This document shows, one piece after another, positions 1 to 10,987 of a stretch of 64,000 bases of DNA (its first letter is position 1; each line of letters opens with the position of its first letter). A model generated the notes under the pieces. It did not search any database, had not been told where the DNA came from, and saw only the letters and a program-made list of their open reading frames with translations. Source of the DNA: Acanthosepion lycidas (Eukaryota; Mollusca; Cephalopoda; Sepiida; Sepiidae). Location: the NCBI GenBank assembly GCA_963932145.1, contig OZ010574.1, positions 64,642,378 through 64,706,377 on the forward strand. The letters run 5' to 3'. Both the position numbers and the translations under genes were made by a program.

Positions 1-430
1 AGATATTGATAGAGATATTGATAGAGATATTGATAGAGATATTGATAGAGATATTGATAGAGATATTGATAGAGATATTGATAGAGATATTGATAGAGAT
101 ATTGATAGAGATATTGATAGAGATATTGATAGAGATATTGATAGAGATATTGATAGAGATATTGATAGAGATATTGATAGAGATATTGATAGAGATATTG
201 ATAGAGATATTGATAGAGATATTGATAGAGATATTGATAGAGATATTGATAGAGATATTGATAGAGATATTGATAGAGATATTGATAGAGATATTGATAG
301 AGATATTGATAGAGATATTGATAGAGATATTGATAGAGATATTGATAGAGATATTGATAGAGATATTGATAGAGATATTGATAGAGATATTGATAGAGAT
401 ATTGATAGAGATATTGATAGAGATATTGAT
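1..430. repeat. 12-bp perfect tandem array (AGATATTGATAG), about 36 copies
   Basis: The unit AGATATTGATAG repeats without any visible change from the first base of the window to 430, about 35.8 copies. The array may continue beyond the window. Because 12 is a multiple of three, it gives a spurious long frame reading (IEIL)n, which should not be called a gene. The lack of variants implies recent expansion or homogenisation. Confidence 0.97.
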
Positions 431-505
431 TCTTTTTTAATTAATTTAAGATTTTAAGTTAAATCTCTTCGAACATAAATTTCAACATTTCTTTGTCTTT
501 TGTAG

Positions 506-562
506 ACAGAGGCAGAAGAAGCAACTGTGCCCAGAACTGATTGCCAATGCATGAATGATTAA
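506..562 (+). CDS. possible terminal exon of an upstream gene
   Basis: A strong acceptor (pyrimidine-rich stretch ending TTTGTCTTTTGTAG) precedes 506. In phase 0 the next 18 codons read TEAEEATVPRTDCQCMND and then TAA at 560-562. Another phase reads QRQKKQLCPELIANA and stops at 552-554, so phase is undecided. No clear polyadenylation signal follows closely. It could be the last exon of a gene whose other exons lie left of the window, or a chance acceptor. Confidence 0.2.
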   Translation, partial: TEAEEATVPRTDCQCMND

Positions 563-1180
563 ATAGGTGCCACTTTTGATTAACTTAAAATGATCGTGTC
601 TAGACAGATACTTGTAAGACAAAGCTAGACAAATTTTGAAATCCATAGACCATCTACTTCCAGATTAAAGTGCGTTACAAGAGTACCATTCAAAAGAAAT
701 GCATGTTCGCATATAGCAGCCTAGTGAAACTTGGTCATAATTTCTGCTGTCTGTTCATTTAGTATATCGTGGTTTTCTAACATTGCATTGGAATGGTTCA
801 GCAATCTTTCTTCTCATTTTAAGGAGTTTGCATCGAATGTCATTTGAAGTTTGTCAAATTTCTGACTAAAACTCTTAAGGCGTTTTGTTACAGAGAATGA
901 CTGGTGGAAATCTGGTCCATTTTAAATGTTTTTCTGTTAAGTCATGAGTTACCCAAACACAATTTTATGCGTTAAAGTGTTTTCGAATTCTTTACAATGC
1001 ACAATTAAGATGTGTAGAATCTCTGCAATGACAAGTATTGTATAACCTATAGTGTATTTAATCCACATTTTGATTTGATCAAAAATGCCTGCAGGCTTGT
1101 TGGAAGATCCTTGCTTTTTTTTTTTTTTTTTTTTTTCTCTCGATTCGCATTTCTGAATTTGGTTATTGACTTTTTTTCCC
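563..1180. other. intergenic or UTR-like sequence, no feature seen
   Basis: This is AT-rich sequence without a convincing exon or transposon. A 20-odd base poly(T) tract begins near 1117. If the 506 exon is real, this would be its 3' UTR. Confidence 0.4.
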
Positions 1181-1184
1181 AGCT

Positions 1185-1315
1185 AAAAGTCTTACTGTTC
1201 AACCCATAGCTGAAAAGATATGCATATTTCCCCCCAAAGGTATTTGTGCATAATTGAATATAATGGATATGACTGGAATTCAAATTTGACTGATTTCTTA
1301 TCCATTATGACACGT
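1185..1315 (-). repeat. fragment of 5S/tRNA-type SINE
   Basis: The stretch shares the reversed tRNA-like block seen at 11578-11884 and 16003-16210: an ACCCATAGCTG motif, a pyrimidine-rich run, GGTATTTG, then GACTGGAATTCAAATTTGACT, which is the reversed B-box region. The 5S-like head is not visible here, so it is truncated and diverged. Confidence 0.45.
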
Positions 1316-1319
1316 GTAG

Positions 1320-1990
1320 ATTCCTGAACTTGAACTGCTTAAAAACTACTCACAGATATGGCACATATCTCTTTGCTGTTTGTACAGCACTTTTTCCTTT
1401 AAGAACATGACAAAAATGCATCTCGCTTCTCTTCATTTTTGCTTTAAATAATAAGCAATTCACAACCTGCATATGAATCGTCTAATGATGCATTGAAATG
1501 TCAGTTTTCTATTATGTATGACATTAAGTGGTATTTCACACACCACAAACTTTGAAGCAAACTAATATTACTCATTATGCTAATTTAATGAAAAATACAT
1601 GAGGAAAAACTTATTTTGCACATTCAAATTGTCTTCATTGAGAATGTAAGTTGAAATGACAAGAGGTTGATTAACCAAAATGCATAAGGAGGGGTCATTT
1701 TCAAGTATTTGAAGGGAACACAAGTAACACTGACATAGATACTAATTTCTCAATCTGCCTGACTTTTTATAACCTCCAGTGTCTTTGTCACAAAATTATT
1801 TTTTCTGTTGCATCCCAGTATACATTATGTATTCTGACACTAACCTATATCCACTGCCTTCCTTCAAATCCAGAACTGATACAATATAAATGTCACACAT
1901 TGTACTCTATTATCTGAGAGCATACTCTCAGGGATTGTCAGCTGTTCATTTTAGTCAACCAGTTCTTCCTCAATGAGGATATACTTTATT
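1320..1990. other. AT-rich sequence, nothing recognised
   Basis: No repeat family, exon pair or RNA gene could be supported in this stretch on either strand. Confidence 0.4.
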
Positions 1991-1997
1991 TTTCTAG

Positions 1998-2048
1998 GAC
2001 ACCGCTTGACAGAAAATGTCAAGATTGATTCTTGGATTGATCAAAAAG
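1998..2048 (+). CDS. weak candidate internal exon of the unidentified host gene
   Basis: The acceptor TTTATTTTTCTAG precedes 1998. Reading with two leading bases gives HRLTENVKIDSWIDQK and one trailing base G, followed by GTCACA, a poor donor. The one-base overhang fits the two-base start of the exon at 8338 (G+GT, glycine), which is why it is listed. If the donor is not used the frame stops shortly after with TAA. Confidence 0.25.
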
Positions 2049-2100
2049 GTCACAGCTAATAGCTCCTGAATATAAATTGCTGTTACTGGCATTATATTGA

Positions 2101-2135
<35 letters not shown>

Positions 2136-2763
2136 GGTGATCAAAATGAAGCAAGTACAGAAACTAAACGTCTGAGAGGTTTTAACAGATAATAGAAAAT
2201 GTAAACCTAAATCCTTCCTGATAAGTCAAAAAGCAGAATATAAACCTGAGGTAGAATGTTGGAAGACTGTGACTGTCAGCCATTTCTGTTAGTTCTTCCA
2301 AAAGATTCTTGCTCTGCACAAACCTTCACCATAATTTAATCGTGTATGAATAGTGTAGCAGTTCAGTTTTAAAATTGAATTGTTAGACCCTCACATGTCA
2401 AATTCAACAACAGTTCTGTCACTGTTAGCTTGAGTGTCTGTATCTTGGTAAATCATTTCAGTAAATAGAAAATTATATTGTAAATAACACATGATATAAA
2501 AATTTCAGGACCAAGTTCCCAAAATTTTTTTTTTTTTTTTTTTTTTTTATAAAATTTTTTAATTAGTACTGAAATGCTACAAGATATATAATTTTCTGTC
2601 AGTTCTGACTACTGAACTTAACATTTTTTTCCTTAAAAAAAAAAAAAAAAAAATGTTTGAAGTGAAAGATTTCTGTCAATGAATGTCAAATGCTTTCTCA
2701 TACGGAAATCACTAATATTACCATTACTAGTATTTCAGTGATAAACTGGAATAGTGAATCCTA

Positions 2764-2833
2764 TTAGGTTGGTGTAAAAAATAATGACGTTAAAAAAATG
2801 TCAGAAAACGTCATTATTTTTGCACCAACCTAA
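2764..2833. mobile_element. MADE1-like mariner MITE, 70 bp
   Basis: The element starts TTAGGTTGGTG and ends CACCAACCTAA, a nearly perfect palindrome, flanked by TA on both sides (2762-2763, 2834-2835) as expected for mariner target duplication. The left arm has one substitution (GTGTAAAA) and one extra A relative to the other copies. The core contains the ATAATGACGT/ACGTCATTAT pair. It is non-coding and depends on a transposase supplied elsewhere. Confidence 0.92.
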
Positions 2834-3204
2834 TATATTAATTGTAGCAGGCTTTATTACAATTAAAACTAATTTTTTCCAGTAGTATGCAAGGCTCAAG
2901 AACCATTTAAGGTAGGTTATTCAATAACTGAACATAGTGTGTGTAATAAAAAAAAAAAAAAGTCAATGTTTTATCTATCCAAGCACTTTCAGCTATTCTC
3001 TTAAGCCATTTATCAAAAAATGGTACCTTGTTGGTTGTCTTTAATGAAACTTGTGTGTGTTTGTATATGATTCACTTGGAGTCTGGAAAGAACTTTAGTC
3101 TCAATAGATCTTCAATGCAAACTGTCATGTCCATAAAAATTAGTGTAAAAAATTACGATAAAATTATAACTGTTATAATTACTATTAATTCATTCATTCT
3201 AAAC

Positions 3205-3640
3205 CAATAAGAATCGACCCCCACTTTTCTCTACATGTACAAACATGGGACATTCTCACTATCTGACAATCTGTACACATGGACAGGCCATTAAGATGTG
3301 TGTCAATAAGTTTCATCTCCTTTTCTTTTTTTCAGGCTGTAATAGTTACATTTATCTGTTAATGCTCCTCAAAGATTTGAGGTAAGAATACCCCCAGATA
3401 CTTGTCATTTTTTTCCTACTAAATTATCTAGACATTCATTACATGCATCCATAAAGAAAATGAGACTGTGTAGACTTTGCTTATTCTTTGTCTTCTGTTG
3501 GTTTCCAATCCATATTTGATATACACTTGACCCAAATTCACAATATTACTAAGTAATATTTTCTCCAACATGTGACAACCAGATAATACTTTTTGTTTCC
3601 ACATCTTTGTTTCTCATTTGTATGAGTATTTTTGTATTAT
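3205..3640. repeat. dispersed repeat family D, copy 1
   Basis: A block starting near GAATCGACCCCCACTTTTCTC and running through ACTAAATTATCTAGACATTC and AGTATTTTTGTAT recurs in the same order at 39725-40170. The copies are clearly diverged by substitutions and small gaps. No coding potential is seen and the class is unknown. An exon-like segment at 3336-3381 lies inside it and is therefore rejected. Confidence 0.75.
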
Positions 3641-3720
3641 AATTATCTACTCAATTATAACACATTAAACAAAGGTCTCCTCAGATTATTTTTCAGTACA
3701 GGAACACAAGAATTTTTGTA

Positions 3721-3757
3721 TTTTTTTTTTTTTTTTTTTTTTATTTATTTATTTATT

Positions 3758-3792
<35 letters not shown>
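3721..3792. repeat. poly(T) tract with internal (TTTA)n
   Basis: A 22-base T run, then about four to five ATTT units, then a T run of over 30 bases. It is the longest of the many T tracts on this strand. Confidence 0.95.
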
Positions 3793-3793
<1 letters not shown>

Positions 3794-4272
3794 ACTGGTT
3801 GAATTGTCTGGATTTGGAGAGATTGAAATTTTATTTTGCTTCAACACTAAGATTTTGTGCAAGAATTTCATAATCGTACCACAACCTTTCTCTGGTTCTT
3901 TTAGATATTACATTAACATGTATTTTTTCTTATCTTTATATTGTCCAATGTTCTGGTAAAGCTTATAAGCCTGAAGTCAAGCCATTTTGCTGCATTTTAA
4001 TGCTTTCTTGTGTTCATAAAGGAAACATTTTGTTGAAGTAACACTATTTTTTTGATCTAGTTACTTGGCTAAGACTGATGCTTTCCTATAGAAAATTAAT
4101 TGTATAAAAATGCTCAGTTATTATCCTACATAATGCATTAATGACCAGCCTTGTGACCACCCATTTAGCAAATAATTTGCATACTACCCATGTGGTCTTA
4201 AACTTAGCTTCCTGGTAAATTTGGATAATTTAAATTAATCCAGCAGTACAATTTTTCAAGTTGTAGAAAAAC

Positions 4273-4319
<47 letters not shown>

Positions 4320-4660
4320 CATTCGAGAGACAAATAAATCCTGCATAAAGTGGACACAATAAAACTAATTTATATTGTTTATTAGAAACATATTTTGAAA
4401 TGGATAAAACATTAACCATCAGCCTTAAACTTATTTTCACCAGTGTATATACTACCTCAAATAAAACTCTCATCACTATTTTTAGTGCCCACTCACCTTC
4501 CTCAACAAATGTCTCATCTTGCAATTTAACTTTTGAGGATTTTTTTTTTTTAAATGTAATTGTTTGAGAAATTTATGGTAAAACTTTCATAAATTGTTAA
4601 TCGATTCCAGTGTAAATAATAAATTACATAAAAAAAAACTGCTTTTCAGGAAGTCTTTTT
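3793..4660. other. non-coding AT-rich sequence
   Basis: Only a long T tract (4270-4314, interrupted by one C) stands out. No exon or transposon is supported. Confidence 0.4.
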
Positions 4661-4673
4661 ACATTGTATTCTA

Positions 4674-4753
4674 TTAGGTTGGTGCAAAAATAATTTCGTT
4701 TTCTAACATATGTTACTATGTGAGAAAACGAAATTATTTTTGCACCAACCTAA
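4674..4753. mobile_element. MADE1-like mariner MITE, 80 bp
   Basis: The palindromic element runs TTAGGTTGGTGCAAAAATA...to...ATTTTTGCACCAACCTAA with TA at both sides (4672-4673, 4754-4755). The arms continue inward as ATTTCGTTTTCT and pair with AGAAAACGAAAT, leaving a short central loop. At 80 bp it has exactly the length of the human MADE1 consensus. Confidence 0.95.
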
Positions 4754-5068
4754 TATATTTCTCTTAAATTTATTGAATACCTTTCCAGGATGTTCCCCTC
4801 TTGCTGCTTCTACAATATACAGTCTATTAATTCTCTGTATTTGTCCAAAAGATTAATTTGATGTTTTTGAAGAAAACCCAGGTAATTGGATCTGAAGATC
4901 AATTTAAAAAAAAATTATCTACATTCTAATTTAATCTTGTGATTAGAAAATTATTTTTTAATATTTAATTGTTTCTAATTTGACTGGGTGTTATTGCAAG
5001 CAATGATGCTTATATAAAACCTGATTGAGTTAAACAATTCTTAGTATACTTGTCCAAAGAAACTAGTG

Positions 5069-5102
<34 letters not shown>

Positions 5103-5139
5103 TGTAGGGGGGGCGTGCAAAAGGAAAATTGAAATTAAA

Positions 5140-5850
5140 CATTTTTGTCTACTTCTATGTGCCATGTTCTTTCATGGTGTTGCCTATCATGGATCTATGC
5201 AATCTTGTCCTTTTGTGGCTCTTAGTAAATTCTTATTTCTCATAAACCTTGTTCTGCCTCCCCCACTTTTTCTTTTTTTTTTACTTGCGTTCACTAGGTA
5301 CATTATGCAGTTTTCCTTTGTCTCTTACCTTCAGTCTGTACTGTGAGTATCAAATTTTCCAAATTCTCATTCCTCATGTGCCCTAGAAATTTCTAACTTA
5401 TCTTTCTGATAAGTGTCCTTTTTTGCCTCAATTTTGTCTAAAACTTTCTCGCATGTTCAGTTAATGTTATTTTTAGTATCCTTTGACAGAACCACATTTC
5501 TGTTGCTTTAAATCTCTTCTGTGAGATTGTCCAGTATTCACTGCCATATAGGACTGATATTAAGAGTTCAAACATTTCATAGTAGTCCAATTCTTAATTT
5601 CCTTATTACATTTATAGAAAGAGCACCCATTAGAATTATCAGTGAACAAGGTATTGTTGAACATAAAGCCATGCTTGAAAATGTCAAAGTGCAAAAGATT
5701 ATATTTCCCATGTTTAAGGTCAACTTCCCACCTGCCCAGTTTCAAATACTGAAGCAATTACTTGACAAATATTTAAATTGGTTGCACTTGCAAACCATAA
5801 AAATCTATTTTAATCCAGCAGATAAATATGAGGCCAGATGAAAACTGAAT
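5140..5850 (-). mobile_element. RTE-like LINE (family LINE-A), 3' coding fragment, antisense
   Basis: On the minus strand this carries decayed pieces of the LINE-A C-terminal region: a block matching ENLILTVQTEG near 5345-5375 and the thumb-region block around the TATAGGACTGATATT signature near 5545-5565 shared with 59870-59900. The frame is broken by several shifts and interrupted by T tracts. The upstream-most 250 bases (5600-5850) are assigned only by position. Confidence 0.6.
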
Positions 5851-5867
5851 TTTTTTATTTATACTTA

Positions 5868-6130
5868 AACATGGCCCAGCAGATAAAGGTGTTGGTTAGA
5901 TCCAATGATGCGAGATCAATACCTGGCTACAGCAATGGTTAACCAAGAAACTTAGAGTTAAAGGGAAATAATTGAGATCTGCATGTGGAACTAGAACAAT
6001 CTACCCTGGCGGACAAAAAGGGTTCAGTTTGAAATTCCAATCACCTGAAGAAGGCTGCAGCATACAAAGGCTGAAACATGAATATAGCAATGAAGATGTG
6101 AATAACTCTGAATTATGTAAATCATAATAC
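5868..6130 (+). repeat. tRNA-derived SINE (SINE-1), nearly full copy
   Basis: The head has an A-box-like TGGCCCAGCAGATAA and a B-box-like AGATCAATACCTGG about 50 bases later. A shared body follows (GTTAACCAAGAAACTTAGAGTT, CACCTGAAGAAGGCTG) and a tail GAATATAGCAATGAAGATG. The same blocks recur at 6425-6660, 10830-10985 and 10988-11280. It is transcribed, if at all, by RNA polymerase III and needs a LINE for mobility. Confidence 0.75.
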
Positions 6131-6239
6131 CTCCTCAGATATACAGATTTTCTACCTTTTTTTTTTTTTTTTTTTTTTTTTTATGAAAAAAAAAAAAATG
6201 GAAAAATTGCATGTTATATTGTAACTATTTACCAAATTT

Positions 6240-6420
6240 ACATTGTTCAGACTGTTGTCCTGATCTTTATTGCTGATATTTTGACCATTGTACATTCCAG
6301 TCTTCAAGTGATATTAGGTTGGTGCAAAAATGTCGTTTTCTCACATATATTACTATGAGAAAACATTATTTTTGCACCAACCTAATAGTTTGAATCGCAA
6401 ACAAGGCTTGTTCATTAGGC
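6240..6420 (-). repeat. SINE-1 tail fragment interrupted by a MITE
   Basis: The stretch 6245-6312 is the reverse complement of the SINE-1 tail (GACTGTTGTCCTGATCTTTATTGC). It is cut at its TA by the MITE at 6314-6385 and seems to continue in GTTTGAATCGC. This nested order shows that the MITE inserted after the SINE. Confidence 0.55.
6314..6385. mobile_element. MADE1-like mariner MITE, 72 bp
   Basis: It starts TTAGGTTGGTGCAAAAATG and ends TTTTTGCACCAACCTAA, with TA on both sides. The left arm has lost about five bases (TAATG region) relative to its partner arm, so the hairpin has a bulge. Confidence 0.93.
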
Positions 6421-6424
6421 CATG

Positions 6425-6660
6425 GCCACAATAGTAGGAACAAAAACTTGGAGCATTTTACCAAAGGGAATTAACTGAAATTGAGACATCCAAAGACATG
6501 GAGCCTGGCATTAGAACAATTGATCCCTGTAGACTAAATGAAGGGATCTGTTTAAAATTCCAACTAATATCACCTGAAGAAGGCTGGAGTATACAACTGA
6601 AACACTGTGAATATGCCAATAAAGATGAGGACAACAGTCCAAGCAATGTAAATCGTAAAT
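6425..6660 (+). repeat. SINE-1, 3' two thirds
   Basis: The stretch matches the SINE-1 body and tail: AACAAAAACTTGGAGCATTT, AATATCACCTGAAGAAGGCTG, AATATGCCAATAAAGATGAGG and GTAAATCGTAAATAAAATAAA at the end. The tRNA head is replaced or missing. Together with the minus copy just upstream it makes an inverted SINE arrangement. Confidence 0.7.
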
Positions 6661-6669
6661 AAAATAAAA

Positions 6670-7310
6670 TAAAAGTAAAACCTTGAACAAAGGGATTTGA
6701 AAATGTTACTTGTGTTAAATTTCTTTCAGAAAATGACTTTTATTCTTCAATAATATCTTCAAATATAGAACTTTGAATTATACAAACTTTTATCTCCTGT
6801 GCCAAGAGTTGAATATAATTTAATATCAATAATGAATCTCTGTTCTAAGTCCTTGATCTGTGATGACCTGAATATGTACTGTGCTCCCTCTAAGAGATAC
6901 TAAAGAAGCTATAGTGAAGTGCATGAATGTTGAAACATTAGTTTGATTTGGCCTTGTTAGTTAGCCCACCATAAGAGGGGTATAAAACAAGAAAATCAAA
7001 TTGTAAAGTGAAACAAATTTATATACATATAAATCAATTAAAGTCTCTACAAATAAAATTAATCTTTTTTGGTTGATAAAAGGTCATCAAAATGTTTGTA
7101 GTTGTCCTTGCAAGAACAAGCTTGTGTATGTCGGCAGGAACGTATGTATGAGCATTATTGTAGGGTAGGAATGTCTTTGAAGTAATCACTCGGTCTTAAA
7201 ATGTTCTGTTCGTTTATCAAGTCTAAGAGGTGAGGGAGAAAGGTAGAGATAATAATGATCGCTTGATGTTTGTCAAAGAATGAATTAATATGGTTGTTTC
7301 CTTCTCTCTG
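6670..7310. other. AT-rich sequence, nothing recognised
   Basis: There is one short block (CCCTCTAAGAGATACTAA near 6886) shared with repeat family B; otherwise no repeat or exon is supported. Confidence 0.35.
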
Positions 7311-7649
7311 GTGACAGGCGAACTTGCCTGTCTTTTATTTTGCTTGTGGGGCTTGAAAAGGTAATTTGGGAATTCACTCCTGGATATGATTCTGGCCTTT
7401 CCATTGGACGACAAACAAACTTTGCGTCGACTCGCAAAAAGATTGAAGATTATTTGAATTTTAAAATTTTTCCTAGTTTTCTATTAGCTGAAAAACCTTT
7501 TGTATCAAGGTGTGAAATTTCACGAGTTTTGTTTTTGGATTTGCTTTTGCATGTGTTTTAAGCAAAGTTTGTAAATTTTAGTCTTAATTTCTAACAAAAT
7601 CAATGAGTCGGTGCTCAGCATTTGAATTTTAAATCTAGGTCTTTTGTGC

Positions 7650-7900
7650 ACTGCAAAGCTCTGTACTCAGTGTTGCACTAGAACATCAGAGGAGACGGTC
7701 ATTGTGGAAGCTGACCTTATTGCCACTAGCTGCAGATTTGCACTCCAGAGGATGCCAGTTGCTGACACATTGCTTTTAGGATGTGCACATGTTTGGACAA
7801 CCAGATGAATAAAAGATAGAAACAATGTATATCCATCTCGAAATGGGAAGTGAACAAAATACATTTCAAAGAAAACTTTCCAAATGGAAACCATCTGGAA
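7650..7900. repeat. dispersed repeat family B, diverged copy
   Basis: The core GCCACTAGCTGCAGATTTGCA recurs as GCCACTAGTTGCAGACTTGCA at 55672 and in weaker form at 58290. The sequence around it (GGATGTGCACATGTTTGGACAACCAGATGA) matches the 55740-55780 part of the fuller copy. Class unknown, non-coding. Confidence 0.55.
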
Positions 7901-8337
7901 TTACTCTAATTATTAAAGGATACCTGATATCTTAAAGAATTTAGTAGGGAACAGATATTTACTGTTGCGTTGTTGATCAGCAATAGCTAATATATTACCA
8001 TTTCTTTCACTCTTTGTCATCTGTTCACATGCTAAGTATGGCGATTGTACCAATTTCCTGCTGATCAGTCTCTTCAGCTTGTTCCAGTAATCTTGCACCA
8101 TTTGTTTATTTCTGGCTATGTCTTGCCACTTTCCTCCAATGTAATTTATCAGCAGTTCATTCTGCCTAAACGGAAACTTTTACTGTTTGTTTACACTGTC
8201 AATCATGATTCTAGCTAAATCTAAAAGTTAAACAACTCTAACAATTTTTTTTTTTTTTTTTTTTTTTTTCCTTCCGAAGATCTGTCGGATTAAGATATGC
8301 TACTTCAGTTGTCCTAATTTTCACTGATGTTCTCTAG

Positions 8338-8502
8338 GTGTGATACCAGGACTCACAAGAGGTACCAGACCTAACAAATATAGGGGTAGGTGGCATGAAT
8401 GTGCTTTTAAATTAGGTTTCAACATTTCAAAACCTGTCAAATATCTTCAGATGGCCAGAGAATACATTGATCAAACTGTAATGTCAATGATTGTATCATT
8501 TA
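8338..8502 (+). CDS. candidate internal exon of an unidentified host gene
   Basis: The exon lies between a good acceptor (TTTTCACTGATGTTCTCTAG) and a canonical donor GTAAGT at 8503. It starts with two bases of a split codon and ends with one. The 54 codons between read VIPGLTRGTRPNKYRGRW, HECAFKLGFNISKPVKY and LQMAREYIDQTVMSMIVSF, an ordinary mixed-composition peptide with no low complexity. It is not in any repeat seen elsewhere in the window. The end phase (one base) fits the start of 9229. The protein is not recognised. Confidence 0.6.
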
Positions 8503-9035
8503 GTAAGTTTAAAAACTTGGATTTAAATCTTTCATAAATCTACACTTTATGGGGAGATGGTTGTTTTTTTTTGGGGGGGGGTCTCAACCCCCACCCCACC
8601 CCGCTCAGCTCGTGTACCAATGATCTTGTGCTATTTAACTTTCTGCCTTTTTTTTTTTTTTTCTAGAAAGGAATTTGCATACTTACAAAAAGCATATGGT
8701 CTGTTTTTCTCGAGTAAGCCAGAAAATACATAACTTATGATTTTTAGGTTCCCTTTTACCATAAAACTTTCTCATTGCTCACATGTTTTATCAATTTTAT
8801 TTTTAGCCTTATTGGTAAACCTGTAGCAAATTTAGTTATCTGTAGCTTTTTATATTAAAAACACAAACCTAATTAAAAATAAAGCATTAGTATGTCTGTT
8901 AAAGAAACCAATTTGTATTTACAAACATATGTACATAAACCCAAGAGTGAAAAAGAATTTAAAATAATTTTTAGTTGAGTTAGTCTCTGGATAGTTTTTT
9001 TTTTTTTTTTTTTTTTTTTCTCCAGAAAAAAACTA

Positions 9036-9114
9036 TTAGGTTGGTGCAAAAATAATGACGTAATAAAATACATAAAAAAAACGACATTACATCCTTATTT
9101 TTGCACCAACCTAA
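9036..9114. mobile_element. MADE1-like mariner MITE, 79 bp
   Basis: The terminal TTAGGTTGGTGCAAAAATA and its inverted partner are intact, with TA flanks at 9034-9035 and 9115-9116. The inner arms (ATGACGTAATAAAATAC against ACGACATTACAT) are diverged, so it is probably one of the older copies. Confidence 0.93.
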
Positions 9115-9228
9115 TAGTTTTGAAAAGACCTAAATAGTAGCTTTGCTTGAAGACTTATCAGTAGTAAAAATTCACTGATCAAGTTTGGAGATAATTTGTT
9201 TGAAGTCGCCAATACCTATTTCTTTCAG

Positions 9229-9266
9229 CACACACAAGGGAGGAAATGGTCACCTCTTTGTTTTTT
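9229..9266 (+). CDS. candidate short exon of the unidentified host gene
   Basis: The acceptor CCTATTTCTTTCAG precedes 9229. Two bases complete the split codon from 8502 (A+CA, Thr), followed by twelve codons HTREEMVTSLFF ending exactly in phase 0 before GTAAAT. The donor is weaker than average, but this is the only nearby segment seen that links 8502 (one base over) with 18970 (phase 0). Confidence 0.4.
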
Positions 9267-9844
9267 GTAAATCTAGGCTCCAGAAAAATCGGATTTTAGT
9301 TTCCTCTGGACAAATATTTCACATGTTGATGTTAATTTCTAACTAATAGGCAACTTGATTTAAACAGTGTTTTGTATTATGAAATCACTTGGGTATATAA
9401 TCATGTTGGTAACAGGGTTTTTCCTGTAAGTTTAGATCACTATTGCTTCATGACTCTTGTACATCTGTGAGTAGATTGTTGAGCATTCTCTGCCTTAGAG
9501 TTTAGCTATTACATAGTAGTACATTATTTTCTTTACTTGTAATAAAATTTTTCTATCGCTTAATACGTGTCTTGATTTCTGGAAAACAACTTTCACTGTT
9601 TTGATGCACATTTGGGCTTGTTAAATTTTCTGTTTATTACACTACCCAGACAGTTGAATTTCTAAACCTGTTTGATATTTGACTTTTGGTCATCTCTTTT
9701 GCTGGTGACCTGCATTCTATTTTCTTATAGATAACTGATTACTTTACATGATCATGTCATTCCTCAGACAAAACACACCTGCCAAATGTTGCAGGAATCA
9801 ACATTCTTCTGCTAAATTGTGGGCAGATTGCTACCAACAGAACA

Positions 9845-9890
9845 ATCATATTCTCTTGTTGCATCAAAAGATGCAACAAGAGAATATGAT
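9845..9890. repeat. perfect 21-bp snap-back hairpin, 4-nt loop
   Basis: Arms 9845-9865 and 9870-9890 are perfect reverse complements (ATCATATTCTCTTGTTGCATC) around AAAA. It is not part of a recognised repeat. Confidence 0.95.
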
Positions 9891-9899
9891 GAAGAAATC

Positions 9900-10820
9900 A
9901 TTTGTTTTGAACTATGTAATAATTATTTAAATGGAAAATAGTTAGCCATAATGGAAATGGGATTTGTCAATTTAGTGGTAATTACAAGATATTGTTATTC
10001 ATAGTTGCTAAGTGAATTTATATTTGAGATGAATATTTGTGAGCAAATGTTTCTGAAACGGTGTCAAATGTAAAAAATTGATTCTAAACTTAACCAATGT
10101 GTGGAGTACTTCCATTAAAAATTTTTTTTCTTTCAATTGCGAAGATAAAAACAAGTGTGGCTTGTTATTTTATAAATAGTTTACACATACATAAAAAAAA
10201 AAATGCTATATTAATAGGCATCAGTTTATTACTTACTAAAGAAACACAGCCTCATTTATAACTCATTTTATGTATTACTACAAATATTTTTAGTGGGTAT
10301 ACCCATTTGAGTTGCTATCAGTTATTTTTTTTTTTTTTTTTTTAGTAATTTATTAACAATTAAAACCTTAATTAGTGAATATTTTTCTTCAAATACAGCA
10401 TTTGAAAAAGCCATTATGTAAAATATGAACTGATTTGGTTCTTAATTTAATAAAATGTAAAGAAATTTTTTAAAGTTAACATATAAAAAATAATTTGATT
10501 TTTCTTCAAATATGGCATATGAAATTTTATTTTCAAATGCATTATTTAAAGAAAAATATTCACTAATTAAGATATTAATCCTTAATTACTTTCATTTCGT
10601 TATAAAGTCTTCCTAGTTCTGATTTGTCCATTCCAGATAAAAAAAAACCCAAAAAAAACAAGTCTGCCTCTGACAGAAATAAAACCTTCTCAGAACGTCT
10701 ATATCTGGTATCTTCAGTTTTACACCATTTGCATCATTTGGACTATTGTTGCCATCCTTATTGCCATATTCGCAACATTTTTGGCACTGCATGCTTCAGC
10801 TTTTTTTAAATTTTTTTCCA
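9900..10820. other. AT-rich sequence, nothing recognised
   Basis: Contains a T tract at 10322-10343 and near-duplicate short AT-rich phrases (TTTTTCTTCAAATA at 10382 and 10499) that suggest a small local duplication. There is no exon or transposon signal. Confidence 0.4.
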
Positions 10821-10829
10821 GGTAATATG

Positions 10830-10985
10830 TTGGAATTTCAAACCATAACCTTTCTAGTCCCAGGGGGTATATTGTTCTAATTCAAGGTGACTTGCCTCTT
10901 TTAAATCACCATTTCAGTTAATTCCTTTTAGTAACCCAACTCCAAGTTTTTTGTTCCCTCTGCTGTAGTGAAGTACTGAACTCAT
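10830..10985 (-). repeat. SINE-1 copy, minus strand
   Basis: The reverse complement carries the SINE-1 body (GAGGGAACAAAAAACTTGGAG, GGAATTAACTGAAA, AGAACAATATACC, GTTTGAAATTCCAACAT). It abuts the plus-strand copy that begins near 10988, giving a head-to-head pair. Confidence 0.7.
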
Positions 10986-10987
10986 AA

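Noticed and set aside
6-440. 144-residue open frame (IEIL repeats)
   Set aside because: It is only the 12-bp tandem array read in one frame; the period is divisible by three so all frames are uniform.
3336-3381. Exon-like segment with strong acceptor and GTAAGA donor (CNSYIYLLMLLKDL)
   Set aside because: It lies inside dispersed repeat family D, whose second copy at 39725-40170 has no such exon.
7318-7360. 43-base exon-like segment (RTCLSFILLVGLEK or ELACLLFCLWGLK) with good acceptor and GTAATT
   Set aside because: None of its open phases can join 8338, so it was left out of the chain. It could still be real if another exon lies between.
9748-9930. Open frame RQNTPAKCCRNQHSS followed by a palindrome
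   Set aside because: The upstream acceptor gives a stop in the needed phase, and half of the frame is the snap-back arm.
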